Shown here: in pieces, positions 10,303 to 21,955 of the stretch
Position numbering within the stretch: position 1 is the first letter of the stretch
Layout of the letters: each line of letters starts with the position of its first letter
Origin: Paracidovorax sp031843945
Lineage (GTDB): Bacteria > Pseudomonadota > Gammaproteobacteria > Burkholderiales > Burkholderiaceae_C
Length of the DNA: 64,000 nucleotides
Direction of reading: 5' to 3'
NCBI RefSeq assembly: GCF_031843945.1
Contig: NZ_JAVTJJ010000003.1
Location: 290,858 to 354,857 of the forward strand
Program-made: the position numbers and the translations under genes
The notes under the pieces: model-generated
The model's input: the letters and a program-made list of their open reading frames with translations, nothing else
The model's database searches: none
Told to the model about the DNA's origin: nothing

Positions 10303-10341
10303 GAACAAAAAATATTGTTCAAAAACAATGACTTATATAAG
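10303..10341. promoter_or_regulatory. AT-rich control region with overlapping dyads before hsdR
   Basis: The 154-bp gap before hsdR is strikingly AT-rich. It contains GAACAA-N6-TTGTTC (10303-10320), overlapping ATTGTT-N4-AACAAT (10314-10329). A TATATA/TATAAG -10-like element follows (10334-10341). The two dyads share the middle arm, so they could be an operator pair or alternative hairpins. This suggests hsdR has its own controlled promoter. A weaker dyad AACCC...GGGTT follows further downstream. Confidence 0.4.
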
Positions 10342-10444
10342 CTATTTAAAGCAATTTTTCCCATGCAAGGCTTTAGATAGCGGTTTAAACCCATTACAAC
10401 AACGGGTTGGATACCAGTGACTGGATGACAAAGAGGGAGTCCCC

Positions 10445-13400
10445 GTGAGCAGCGCCCTATCGAATTTCGCCTTCCTGCAACCCGACTGGCCCGATCTGCT
10501 GATGGAGGCCCGCCGCGCCGAGGCCGCCGCCCACGCCGACCCGCGCACCGCCTGCTTCTACGCCCGCCGCACGCTGGAGCTGGCGGTGGCCTGGCTGTAC
10601 CAGGCGGAAGGCGGCCGGGGTGGCAGCCTTCGCATGCCTTACAAAGCCGATCTGTCAGCCTTTTTATTCGAGCCCAGTTTTCAGCAACTGGTAGGCCCTG
10701 CGGTGCACGCCAAGATGGATGTGATTCGCCGCCTGGGCAACCAGGCAGTGCACCACGCCCGGCCGGTGCCGCCGCAAGACGCGCTGGCCGCGCTGCGCGA
10801 GCTGTTCCATGTGGCCTTCTGGCTGGCGCAGCACTACGCGCGCCGGGTGTCTGACCGGCCCGCTGTGGCGCTGCAGTTCCGCGCCGATCTGCTGCCCCGG
10901 CCTGCCGCTATCGACACTGCCCATGAGCAGGCCGCCAGCCGGGCAGCGCAGGCCGCTGCACAAGAGGCACTGGCTAAGCAGGCCCAAGCCCTGGCCGAGC
11001 GTGATGCCGCACTGCGTGAAGCGGCCACCCGCAATGCCGAGCTGGACGCAGAGCTGGCCCGCTACCGCGCCGAGATAGCCGCGGCCAAGGCCGCCAACGC
11101 CGCACAGCCCGCACAAGCCCACGACTACAACGAGGCCGCCACGCGCGACCTGTTCATCGACCTGCTGCTCAAAGAAGCCGGCTGGGCACTGAACCAGTCA
11201 CGCGACCGCGAGTTTGAAGTCCAGGGCATGCCGAACGGCGAAGGCAAAGGCTTTGTCGACTATGTGCTTTGGAGCGGCGAACAACCGTTGGCCATCGTGG
11301 AAGCCAAGCGCACCCGCCGCAGTGCCAAAGAGGGCGAACAGCAGGCCCGCCTGTACGCCGATTGTCTGGAAAAGCGCACCGGCCACCGCCCCGTGATCTA
11401 CGGCACCAATGGCTACGAGCACTGGATGTGGGACGACACCACCAGCCCGCCGCGCCCAGTACAAGGCTTTCACACACGCGATGAACTGGAGCTGATGGCC
11501 CAGCGCCGCACCATGCGCAAGCCGCTGGCCGGCCTGCCCATTGCGGCGGGCATTGTGGAGCGCCACTACCAGCAGCGCGCCATCCGCCGCATTGCCGAAA
11601 CGTTTGAGCGCGACCAGCACCGAAAGGCGCTGGTGGTGATGGCGACCGGTGCGGGCAAAACCCGCACGGTGATTGCGTTGGTGGATTTGCTGATGCGCGC
11701 CAACTGGGCCAAGCGCGTGCTGTTTCTGGCCGACCGCGTCGCGCTGGTGAACCAGGCGGTCAACGCCTTCAAGGCCCACCTGCCCGACGCTGCGCCGGTG
11801 AACCTGGTGACAGACCGCGCCACTGAGGGACGGGTCTACGTGTCCACTTACCCCACGATGATGGGACTCATCAACGAGGGCGCGGGGAGTAAGCAACGCC
11901 GCTTTGGCATAGGCCACTTCGACCTGATCGTGGTGGACGAGGCGCATCGCTCCATCTACCAAAAGTACCGCGCCATCTTCAGCTACTTCGACGCCCTGCT
12001 GGTGGGCCTGACGGCTACGCCCAAGGACGAGATCGACCGCAACACCTACAGCCTGTTCGATCTGGAAAGCGGCGTGCCCACCGATGCCTATGGGCTGGAT
12101 GACGCGATTGCCGAGGGCTACCTGGCCCCACCACGAGCCATCTCGGTACCGTTGAAATTCCAGCGCGAAGGTATTCGCTACAACGACCTGAGCGACGACG
12201 AAAAAGAACAGTGGGACGCACTGGAGTGGGACGAAGAAAGCGGTGAAGCACCTGATGAGGTGAGTGCAGAGGCCGTGAACCAATGGTTGTTCAACACCGA
12301 CACGGTGGACAAGATGCTGGCCCTGTTGAGGGAGCGCGGCCACAAGGTGGCGGGGGGCGACCGCCTAGGCAAGACCATCATCTTCGCCAAGAACCAGAAG
12401 CACGCCGAGTTCATCCAGCAACGCTTTGATGCGAACTACCCGGAGTATCGGGGCGAGTTTGCGCGCACCATCACCTTCAAGACCGAATACGCGCAGTCGG
12501 TAATCGACGACTTTGCGCAGAAAGACCGCGCGCCCCACATCGCCATCTCGGTGGACATGCTGGACACTGGCATCGATGTGCCCGAGGTGGTGAATCTGGT
12601 GTTCTTCAAGATCGTGCGCTCCAAGGCCAAGTTCTGGCAGATGGTGGGGCGCGGCACACGGCTGTGCAAAGAGCTGTATGGGCCGGGGCAGGACAAGAAG
12701 GATTTCTTCATCTTCGACTTCTGCCAAAACCTGGAGTTTTTCAGCCAGGAACTGGAAGGCAGCGAAGGCGCGCTGGCGCAGCCGCTGTCGCAACGGCTGT
12801 TCAATGCCCGGCTGGAGCTGATTGGCCTGCTGGACCAGCGCCAAACAACCTACGGCGTGGCCGAAGAAGCGCTTCAGTCGCCTGTGCTGACCGAAGCTGC
12901 CATTCGCAGTGACACCGCTGCGCTGCTGCAAAGCATGGTGGCGGGCATGTCACTAGCCAACTTTGTGGTCCGCCCGCAGCGCCGGTGGGTAGAGGCATGG
13001 GCACAGCCTGAAGCCTGGAGGCGACCTACACCGGAACAACTGTCCGACGTGGCTACGCACCTGTCAGGCCTGCCCACAGCGGTGCGGGATGACGACGAGG
13101 ACGCCAAGCGCTTTGACGCGCTGCTGCTGAGCACGCAGCTGACCCTGCTGCGCAGCGAACCCGGTCTGGACCGCCTGCAAACCAAGGTGCAACAACTGGC
13201 GAGCAGCCTGCTGGAGCTGGCCAATGTGCCCAGCGTGCGCGAACACCTGCTGCTGATCGACGCCGTGGCAGGTGACGAATGGTGGCAGGACGTGACGCTG
13301 CCCCTGCTGGAGCAGGTGCGGCGCAAGCTGCGCAGCCTCATCAAGCTCATCGAGAAAAGCAGCCGCAAAGTGGTCTACACGAACTTTGCAGATGCCATCG

Positions 13401-13912
13401 GTGAGACAACTGAAGTGAATTTGCCTCTGGTCGCCAGTGCGGTAGATTTCGAGCGTTTTCGCGCCAAGGCCAAGGTCTTCCTGCGCGCCCATGAAGACCG
13501 ACTGGCACTGCACAAGCTGCGCCGCAACCAGCCCCTGACCGCTGCGGACCTGCAAGAGCTGGAAGGCCTGCTGCACGAGGCAGGTGGCACGCACGGTGAC
13601 ATCCAGCGCGCCGTTGTGCTGCACAACAGCCTGCCGGTGTTTGTGCGCTCTTTGGTAGGCCTGGACAGAGACGCAGCCATGGCCGCATTTGCCAATCTGA
13701 TTGCGGCAGGTACTGCCAGCGCCAGTCAACTGCAGTTCGTGGAAGAAATCGTGCAACACCTGACGGAGCACGGCGCCATGCCCGCAGCGCGGTTGTACGA
13801 GTCACCGTTTACCGATATCCACGTCCAGGGGCCTGACGGTCTTTTTGACGTACAGAATGTGGAGCAGCTTTTCTTCGCCTTGGAACAATTCGAGTTGCCG
13901 AAAGCGGCTTAG
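10445..13912 (+). CDS. hsdR: Type I restriction endonuclease / translocase subunit with N-terminal DUF4145-like domain
   Basis: A 1155-residue motor-nuclease subunit. Residues 1-135 form a DUF4145-like helical domain (FYARRTLELAVAWLY; RRLGNQAVHH), then a short coiled coil. The HsdR_N PD-(D/E)XK nuclease has Asp272 and Glu286-Ala-Lys288 (VEAK). The superfamily II motor shows Walker A ATGAGKT (about 400-406), DEAH (498-501), GLTATP and a VGRGTRL motif VI, followed by the helical C-terminal domain that docks on the methylase. With HsdM and HsdS it cuts unmodified foreign DNA after ATP-driven translocation. The start is GTG with a GAGGGAG ribosome site. It is separated from the upstream genes by a probable regulatory gap. 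Confidence 0.94.
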   Translation: MSSALSNFAFLQPDWPDLLMEARRAEAAAHADPRTACFYARRTLELAVAWLYQAEGGRGGSLRMPYKADLSAFLFEPSFQQLVGPAVHAKMDVIRRLGNQAVHHARPVPPQDALAALRELFHVAFWLAQHYARRVSDRPAVALQFRADLLPRPAAIDTAHEQAASRAAQAAAQEALAKQAQALAERDAALREAATRNAELDAELARYRAEIAAAKAANAAQPAQAHDYNEAATRDLFIDLLLKEAGWALNQSRDREFEVQGMPNGEGKGFVDYVLWSGEQPLAIVEAKRTRRSAKEGEQQARLYADCLEKRTGHRPVIYGTNGYEHWMWDDTTSPPRPVQGFHTRDELELMAQRRTMRKPLAGLPIAAGIVERHYQQRAIRRIAETFERDQHRKALVVMATGAGKTRTVIALVDLLMRANWAKRVLFLADRVALVNQAVNAFKAHLPDAAPVNLVTDRATEGRVYVSTYPTMMGLINEGAGSKQRRFGIGHFDLIVVDEAHRSIYQKYRAIFSYFDALLVGLTATPKDEIDRNTYSLFDLESGVPTDAYGLDDAIAEGYLAPPRAISVPLKFQREGIRYNDLSDDEKEQWDALEWDEESGEAPDEVSAEAVNQWLFNTDTVDKMLALLRERGHKVAGGDRLGKTIIFAKNQKHAEFIQQRFDANYPEYRGEFARTITFKTEYAQSVIDDFAQKDRAPHIAISVDMLDTGIDVPEVVNLVFFKIVRSKAKFWQMVGRGTRLCKELYGPGQDKKDFFIFDFCQNLEFFSQELEGSEGALAQPLSQRLFNARLELIGLLDQRQTTYGVAEEALQSPVLTEAAIRSDTAALLQSMVAGMSLANFVVRPQRRWVEAWAQPEAWRRPTPEQLSDVATHLSGLPTAVRDDDEDAKRFDALLLSTQLTLLRSEPGLDRLQTKVQQLASSLLELANVPSVREHLLLIDAVAGDEWWQDVTLPLLEQVRRKLRSLIKLIEKSSRKVVYTNFADAIGETTEVNLPLVASAVDFERFRAKAKVFLRAHEDRLALHKLRRNQPLTAADLQELEGLLHEAGGTHGDIQRAVVLHNSLPVFVRSLVGLDRDAAMAAFANLIAAGTASASQLQFVEEIVQHLTEHGAMPAARLYESPFTDIHVQGPDGLFDVQNVEQLFFALEQFELPKAA

Positions 13913-13925
13913 AAAGAAACGCCAT

Positions 13926-14714
13926 ATGCAACCTACCAGCATCGCCCCTTTGCAGTTTGATCGCACCGGCGCCATCGCCACCCTGCGGTTCAACCGCCCC
14001 GACGCACTCAACGCCGTCGACGTGCCCATGGCCTGCGCCTTGCGCGACGCCGCCCGCAGCATCGCCGCCGACCCCAGCGTGCGCGCCGTGGTGCTGTGCG
14101 GCGCGGGCAAGGGCTTCATGGCGGGGGGTGATCTGGGCACGTTGCGCGCGGACCCGGCGCAGGGCGCAGCCGACCTGCTGGGCCCGCTGAACGAAGCCGT
14201 CACGCTGCTGTCTTCCATCGACACGCCGGTGATCGCCCAGGTGCATGGCGTGGCGGCAGGCGCGGGCATGAGCCTGATGCTCCTGGCCGATTTCATCCTG
14301 ATGGCCGAAGGCACGCGGCTGAACCTGGCATACATCAACCTGGGCACCAGTTGCGACGTGGGCGCGTCGTGGACGCTGCCGCGCCAGGTCGGGTTGCGCC
14401 ACGCGCTGGAGATCGCGCTGCTGGGCGACACGCTCACCGCCGATGACGCGCTGCGTCTGGGCCTGGTCAACCGCGTGTTGCCTGCAGCCGAGCTGGAAGG
14501 CGCTGTGCAGCAACTGGCCGAGCGCCTGGCGGCCGGCCCGACCGTGGCGCTGGGCCACATGCGCCGGCTGATGCGCACGAGCTTCGACCGCGACCTGACC
14601 GAGCAGTTGGCGGCCGAGACCCGTGCCTTCCAGGCCTGCGCCCGCACGGCCGACCTGCCTGCCGGCATCGAGGCATTCTTCGCCAAGGCCAAGCCGCAAT
14701 TCCAGGGTCGCTGA
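13926..14714 (+). CDS. Enoyl-CoA hydratase/isomerase family protein
   Basis: A 262-residue crotonase-fold enzyme. The first oxyanion-hole region is GGDLGTL, and the second segment is GVAAGAGMSLMLLADF. At the position of the second catalytic acid it has Asp in SCDVGAS rather than the Glu of classical enoyl-CoA hydratase. This fits isomerase-like members such as PaaG, which use Asp. It probably acts on an acyl-CoA in fatty- or aromatic-acid breakdown. The ATG at 13926 was preferred to an upstream frame overlapping hsdR because MQPTSIAPLQFD leads directly into the fold. A BktB-like thiolase follows 137 bp downstream on the same strand and may share the pathway. The exact substrate is unknown. 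Confidence 0.85.
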   Translation: MQPTSIAPLQFDRTGAIATLRFNRPDALNAVDVPMACALRDAARSIAADPSVRAVVLCGAGKGFMAGGDLGTLRADPAQGAADLLGPLNEAVTLLSSIDTPVIAQVHGVAAGAGMSLMLLADFILMAEGTRLNLAYINLGTSCDVGASWTLPRQVGLRHALEIALLGDTLTADDALRLGLVNRVLPAAELEGAVQQLAERLAAGPTVALGHMRRLMRTSFDRDLTEQLAAETRAFQACARTADLPAGIEAFFAKAKPQFQGR

Positions 14715-14851
14715 AGCGCACCGCGCGGGCGGCCCTGACACGCAGGCGCCAGGCGGGCGGCGCCCGCTGGCCTACCATCACAGGCTGCGCCTCAAAGCCC
14801 GCCGGCCGCCGGCAGGCCCTCTGTTTCTCACCCCCTTCGGAGCCCTTCGCC

Positions 14852-16042
14852 ATGACCCACCGCGACGTCTTCATCGCCAGCATCGCCCGCACCGCCATCG
14901 GCACTTTCGGCGGCGCGCTCAAGGACATTCCCAACACCCAACTGGCCACCACCGCTGTGCGCGCCGCCATCGAACGCAGCGGCCTGCCGGCCGACGCCAT
15001 CGGCCACGTGGTGATGGGCAACGTCATTCCCACCGACACGAAAGACGCGTACCTTGCGCGCGTGGCCGCCATCGACGCCGGCTGCCCGGTGGAAACGCCC
15101 GCCTTCAACGTCAACCGCCTGTGCGGATCGGGGTTGCAGGCCATCGTGTCGGCGGCGCAGGCCATCGCTTTAGGCGACTGCGACGTGGCCATCGGCGGCG
15201 GCAGCGAATCGATGAGCCGGGGCCCCTACTTCGACACCGCCGCGCGCTGGGGCGCCCGCATGGGCGACGCGAAGAGCATCGACTACATGCTGGGCATCCT
15301 GCACGACCCGTGGCAGAAGATGCACATGGGCATCACCGCCGAAAACGTGGCCGAGCGCTACCGCATCAGCCGCGAGCAGCAAGACCAGCTGGCCGCCGAA
15401 AGCCAGCGCCGCGCGGCTGCCGCCATCGAGGCGGGCTACTTCAAGGAACAGATCGTTCCGGTCGACATCCCCGGCCGCAAGGGCGCGGTGACGCTGTTCG
15501 ACACCGACGAGCACGTGCGCGCCGCCACCACGGCCGAGGCGCTGGCCGGCATGAAGCCGGCGTTCAAGAAAGACGGCGGCACCGTGACGGCGGGCAACGC
15601 CTCGGGCATCAACGACGGCGCCGCGGCCGTGGTGCTGGTGGCGGGCGACCGCGTCGCCGCGCTGAACGCCCGGCCGCTGGCGCGCCTGGTTGGTTACGCG
15701 CATGCCGGCGTGGACCCGGCCTACATGGGAATCGGCCCGGTACCCGCCACGCGCGCGGTGCTGCAGCGCACGGGCCTGAAGATTCAGGACATGGACGTGA
15801 TCGAAGCCAACGAGGCCTTCGCCGCCCAGGCCTGCGCGGTGATCCAGGAACTGGGGCTGGACCCTGCCAAGGTCAACCCGAACGGCTCGGGCATCTCGCT
15901 GGGCCACCCCGTGGGTGCCACGGGTGCCATCATCACCACCAAGGCGATTGCCGAGCTGCACCGCACAGGTGGGCGTTACGCCCTGGTGACGATGTGCATC
16001 GGCGGCGGGCAGGGCATTGCGGCGGTGTTCGAGCGGGTGTGA
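14852..16042 (+). CDS. Acetyl-CoA C-acyltransferase (thiolase), BktB-like
   Basis: A 396-residue thiolase, full length for the family. The nucleophile is Cys91 in NRLCGSGLQAIV. The catalytic pair is His352 (GHPVGATGA) and Cys382 (CIGGGQG). The N-terminal TAIGTFGG and ARWGARMGDA segments resemble Cupriavidus BktB, a beta-ketothiolase that accepts longer ketoacyl-CoAs as well as acetoacetyl-CoA. It would condense acetyl-CoA with an acyl-CoA or cleave a 3-ketoacyl-CoA in the cytoplasm. It follows an enoyl-CoA hydratase-like gene, supporting a beta-oxidation or polyester-precursor role. A ribosome site (GGAG) precedes the ATG. Confidence 0.92.
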   Translation: MTHRDVFIASIARTAIGTFGGALKDIPNTQLATTAVRAAIERSGLPADAIGHVVMGNVIPTDTKDAYLARVAAIDAGCPVETPAFNVNRLCGSGLQAIVSAAQAIALGDCDVAIGGGSESMSRGPYFDTAARWGARMGDAKSIDYMLGILHDPWQKMHMGITAENVAERYRISREQQDQLAAESQRRAAAAIEAGYFKEQIVPVDIPGRKGAVTLFDTDEHVRAATTAEALAGMKPAFKKDGGTVTAGNASGINDGAAAVVLVAGDRVAALNARPLARLVGYAHAGVDPAYMGIGPVPATRAVLQRTGLKIQDMDVIEANEAFAAQACAVIQELGLDPAKVNPNGSGISLGHPVGATGAIITTKAIAELHRTGGRYALVTMCIGGGQGIAAVFERV

Positions 16043-16073
16043 GGCGGCAGCCAGGCATCGATACGAAAGTTCA

Positions 16074-16131
16074 AGCCTTTTTGGCCTGTAGCGCTTGATG
16101 GATAAGCGCTAGCAGCTATCAAAATGATAGC
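16074..16131 (+). repeat. Dispersed two-hairpin intergenic repeat, copy 3
   Basis: Forward copy with the leader AAGCCTTTTTTGGCC, the arms TAGCGCTTGAT / ATAAGCGCTA, then a hairpin GCTATC (16115-16120) and GATAGC (16126-16131). It lies between the convergent thiolase and DUF3297 genes and could end both transcripts. It is the best preserved copy with the T-rich leader. Confidence 0.85.
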
Positions 16132-16193
16132 GATCAAGATGAAAAGCCTGCAGCGCCACCACGGCATCGCGTGGCGTTGCAGGCAGGCGCTGC

Positions 16194-16442
16194 TTACTTG
16201 TAGAACGCTTCCACCGTGCCCTTGAGCGTGATCATCAGCGGCCTGCCCTTGCGGTCCACCGTCTTGCCAGCGGGCACTTTCACCCAGCCTTCGCTGACGC
16301 AGTATTCCTCGACGTCGGAGCGTTCCTTGCCATTCAGGCGGATACCGATGTCGTGCTCGAACACGGCGGGAATGTGGAACTTGCTGCGCGGATCGACGGA
16401 CAGGTGGTCGGGCAGTTCGGGGCGTTGCGTAGCGTCGGTCAC
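16194..16442 (-). CDS. DUF3297 family protein
   Basis: An 82-residue soluble protein. Features seen are LPDHLSVDPRSKFH, the GIRLNGKER segment, VEEYCVSEGWVKV and a final KGTVEAFYK, matching my memory of the small DUF3297 family, widespread in proteobacteria with no known function. No signal peptide or membrane segment is present. It is monocistronic between two repeat copies. Confidence 0.8.
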   Translation of the reverse strand: MTDATQRPELPDHLSVDPRSKFHIPAVFEHDIGIRLNGKERSDVEEYCVSEGWVKVPAGKTVDRKGRPLMITLKGTVEAFYK

Positions 16443-16730
16443 AGCGGTCTTTTCTCTCTACTAGGGGTACGAAAAACGGGGCGGGGCCAGGTCCGCCGAT
16501 TGTGGGGCCACGGGTGTTGATCTCAAAAACTACTGTTTTGATAGCAATGAATTGAAGTCTACCAAGCGGTAGGCAGCAAAAACACGCATGTTCATGACTT
16601 TGCGCCGATACTGCCCCCGGCAGTTTCGAGGTGTAGGCGGCTTTGCGGTGGTGCGCATGGCCGACCATCCCGAGGCCTGCGATCTGGCTCAGGAATAGAT
16701 CGTGAATGCGTTGCTTGAAGGGACATGTCC
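16443..16730. other. Intergenic region with decayed repeat copy
   Basis: No gene is supported here. A decayed reverse copy of the two-hairpin repeat (copy 4) is visible at about 16523-16548: a run of A, CTACTGTTTTGATAGC, without an intact long palindrome. The rest shows no clear promoter or terminator. Confidence 0.5.
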
Positions 16731-17204
16731 ATGCGCACCATCGTCTTCGCCTTGTCGTTCGTGATAGCCGTTGTGCTGGTGATGTCGGGGCAGCAGTGGA
16801 CCCGGGGTACTCCGGGCGCGAGCACATTCGCTGCTCTTTCTCTCTTCAAGGTGCTGGGCTGGCTCGCCTGCATGGTGGCACTGCTGGCCTTGCTGGGGTA
16901 CCGCCCCGCGCGGGGCGCCCGTGCGCCTGGACTGCACTGGATCACCGAAGGCCTGCGTGACAGGGCGCCTTTGCTGGCCATGGTCGGGTGTGCCGCAATC
17001 ATCCTGCACATGCTCATCGGCAGCGTGAGCAGCGGCTCCATCGCCTCCCTGATGAGATACCCCGTGAAATGGAACACTCACCCAACGGCGTTCACCATCC
17101 ATTTCATCCTGTGGGCGTCTTTGGGCGGGCTGTTGGGCTGGCGCCTGCCCCGCAAGATGCTGCGCAAGTATCAGCAGACCGAAAAGGATGAGTGGGCGGA
17201 TTGA
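16731..17204 (+). CDS. Small multi-pass membrane protein of unknown function
   Basis: A 157-residue protein with three to four hydrophobic segments (about residues 2-20, 37-58, 80-102 and 124-142) and a basic/acidic cytoplasmic tail. I do not recognise the family. Two ATGs are close together; the second (16731) is preferred because AAGGGA (16718-16723) lies 7 bp before it, against 1 bp for the first. It stands between the DUF3297 gene and another small membrane protein on the other strand. Confidence 0.6.
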   Translation: MRTIVFALSFVIAVVLVMSGQQWTRGTPGASTFAALSLFKVLGWLACMVALLALLGYRPARGARAPGLHWITEGLRDRAPLLAMVGCAAIILHMLIGSVSSGSIASLMRYPVKWNTHPTAFTIHFILWASLGGLLGWRLPRKMLRKYQQTEKDEWAD

Positions 17205-17294
17205 CGCGGCTGCGGCCGGCGCGGCCTGCGGGTGTCCGCGTCGATGGACGATCTTCGACAGAACGCGGTCACCGCGTTCCTGCCGCAGCCCGCC

Positions 17295-17639
17295 TCAGTC
17301 CTTGAAGTGCCACCAGCCGGCGATGAGGCTGATCACGAACCCCACCGCTCCAACCGGCAGCGCCGGGGACAGGATTTCGCCCCAGGTACCGCGCATTCCC
17401 GAACCGATGGCCCCCACCACCATCAGTCCGATGCCGGCCACAAAAAGACAGAGAAGTCCCAAGCCCTTCATGCCGTCCGAGCCGTCGCTGTCGCTGACGC
17501 GGAACCAGCGGACCAGCACCATGGGGATGGCGGCGACTGCGAACATCCAGCTGGGAACAGAGTTTCCAGGACGCGCGTCCCAAGACAACAGGACCGCTGC
17601 CACGGCGACGAAAAACAAGACGGCCAGAACGCTTTTCAT
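17295..17639 (-). CDS. Small membrane protein of unknown function
   Basis: A 114-residue protein with a signal-anchor-like N-terminus (about 1-20) and further hydrophobic stretches at about 30-45, 60-80 and 92-110, ending GWWHFKD. No family was recognised. It runs in the same direction as metH and lies 93 bp beyond the metH stop, so it may be read through from it. The high hydrophobicity and normal start support a real gene rather than a shadow frame. Confidence 0.55.
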   Translation of the reverse strand: MKSVLAVLFFVAVAAVLLSWDARPGNSVPSWMFAVAAIPMVLVRWFRVSDSDGSDGMKGLGLLCLFVAGIGLMVVGAIGSGMRGTWGEILSPALPVGAVGFVISLIAGWWHFKD

Positions 17640-17732
17640 GGGTTGGATGATCTTGAGACTGGGCGCGGACTCAAGGCCATGGATGGCGACCCACGCTGGT
17701 CGCGTCCCATGGCTGTCGGCGCCGCAAACGCA

Positions 17733-20471
<2,739 letters not shown>

Positions 20472-20605
20472 CAGGCTCACCTGTGCAATCGGTTCGGGGA
20501 TGAAACAGGTGAGCGTCGTTGGGTGCAAGGCCACTGCCAGCCCGAGCCTGACGCCGCCATGTCCTTGATCGGGAATTGGGCGGGCGCTGCAACGCTCCTC
20601 GGGGG
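20472..20605 (-). promoter_or_regulatory. S-adenosylhomocysteine (SAH) riboswitch controlling metH
   Basis: On the minus strand the conserved SAH-aptamer pieces occur in order: CCGAGGAGCGTTGCAGC (from 20602), CAGGCTCGG, and AACGACGCTCACC (20520-20508). The outer parts pair as the aptamer stems (CCCGAG/CTCGGG and GAGCG/CGCTC). The aptamer's 3' end CTCACCTG (minus strand 20513-20506) is perfectly complementary to CAGGTGAG (minus strand 20483-20476), which is the metH ribosome site 4 bases from the ATG. SAH binding should hold CGCTC in the aptamer and free the ribosome site, turning metH on when SAH builds up. Confidence 0.9.
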
Positions 20606-20643
20606 CGGCGAATTTTAAGCGCCGCCGCACCCCGCGCGGTTTT

Positions 20644-21405
20644 TCAGCGCACCGGCAGGAACTGCAGAAAGGTGCCGCCCATCAGCCCCTGCACGTAGCT
20701 GATGGCCGCGCGCCGGTACTTCTCGGCCACCACGCCGGCCAGCAGGTCCAGCCGGGCGATGACCTTGCCGAACTCGCGCTCGAAGCTCAGGTTGCGTGCA
20801 TCGGCGGTGATTTCGTCGGCCAGCAGCAAAGGCCTGCCCGCCGCGTCGCGCCGCTGCGCGATCAGCCACACGGCGCTTTCCACGTTGCGCGCGGCGTTGT
20901 AGAGGTGCTGCGCGTCCAGGCTGTCGATCAGGAAGAACTCGGTCTTGCCGCCATGCGCGGTGACGATCATGTCGGCCGTGGCGTAGATGACCGCTGCCAC
21001 GCGGTCGCCGGTGAATTCAGGGCTGAGCGCCAGGGCCAGCGCGGCAATGTCCTGGCGGCCCTGCAGCGGCGGCCAGGCCTCGCGCTGCTCGATGGCGGTG
21101 CGCACGCGCTGGCCCGCCAGGATGCGGCCCGGCAACTGGCCGGGAGCCTGGCCCTTGCGCCATTCGGCCGGGTTGCGGCGGTAGAGCTTGTCCATCAGCA
21201 GATAGAGGCTGTCCAGGTTGGCGCGCATGCCCAGCGTGGCCATGCGGTTCACGTCGGACTGCGCCAGCTCGGTGGGCGCCACGGCAGCGGCCTGCACTTC
21301 GCCGCGCGCGGTGGGCGCGGGCGTGCCGCAGCCGGCCAGCGCGGTTGCGGCGAGCGCGCAGCCCTGCCCCAGCAGGCATCGGCGGGAAGGAAAAGGCATC
21401 AGCAT
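20644..21405 (-). CDS. Putative lipoprotein of unknown function
   Basis: A 253-residue exported protein. The N-terminus has Arg-Arg, a hydrophobic stretch and the lipobox LAGC (Cys26), so it should be lipidated and anchored to the inner or outer membrane. The mature part is helical with no recognised catalytic motif; DSLYLLMDKLYRRNPAEW and YATADMIVTAHGGKTEFF are its most distinctive segments. It lies upstream of metH on the same strand but the SAH riboswitch between them gives metH its own control. Function is unknown. Confidence 0.75.
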   Translation of the reverse strand: MLMPFPSRRCLLGQGCALAATALAGCGTPAPTARGEVQAAAVAPTELAQSDVNRMATLGMRANLDSLYLLMDKLYRRNPAEWRKGQAPGQLPGRILAGQRVRTAIEQREAWPPLQGRQDIAALALALSPEFTGDRVAAVIYATADMIVTAHGGKTEFFLIDSLDAQHLYNAARNVESAVWLIAQRRDAAGRPLLLADEITADARNLSFEREFGKVIARLDLLAGVVAEKYRRAAISYVQGLMGGTFLQFLPVR

Positions 21406-21464
21406 GTGCGCCGCATTATCGACACGCCCGGCCCGCGCACTGCCTTCTGCATAGCCGGCTAAGA

Positions 21465-21650
21465 ATCGTTGAAAAACTTATCAGCGCGCAGGAACTGCAC
21501 CACCGCCAGCAGGCGGGCGAGCCCCTGGTGCCGCTGGACGGCAGCAAGGCCGCGAAGCATCGCAAGATGGCCCTGCCCGGCGCCGAGTCGGTACCTGGAC
21601 GCCGCGCGCCGCTACCTGGCGTGGGAAACCGGGCTGATCCGGACTCCTTG
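21465..21650 (+). pseudogene. Possible remnant of a rhodanese-like gene in a 550-bp gene-free region
   Basis: Between 21406 and 21955 no intact gene is supported. At 21474 onward one frame reads LISAQELHHRQQAGEPLVPLDG, like the start of a rhodanese domain. A second frame from about 21592 reads RYLDAARRYLAWETGLI, like the conserved end of multi-domain rhodaneses (compare YLDWELGLVAQLE in the gene at 44767-45615). This may be an internally deleted, frameshifted fossil. The match is short and by eye. Downstream, GCCTGC/GCAGGC (21890-21910) forms a hairpin in the leader of the next operon. Confidence 0.3.
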
Positions 21651-21955
21651 CCATGCGCACCTCTTTTGCTTCCCGTCGCTCTTGCGCTGCCCACCGCGGC
21701 GGCCTTCCTTCTTTTGCTGGCGGGAATCGCGCATACCGACGCCACGCTCGACAAGATTGCCAACGGAGTCACCGGCCGGGCTGCTTTTCCATCAAGGTCT
21801 TGCATGCCGTGACGGCCATTGGACCGTTTCTGTTGCTACATTTTCTGACGCTTCCGCTTGCTATGGCGTCACGCTTGCCCACTATGCTTGCCTGCTTCTG
21901 CGGGGCAGGCTGTCCCCGGGGTCCCTGGCATTTCTGACAAAGGAAGAGCAAAGGC

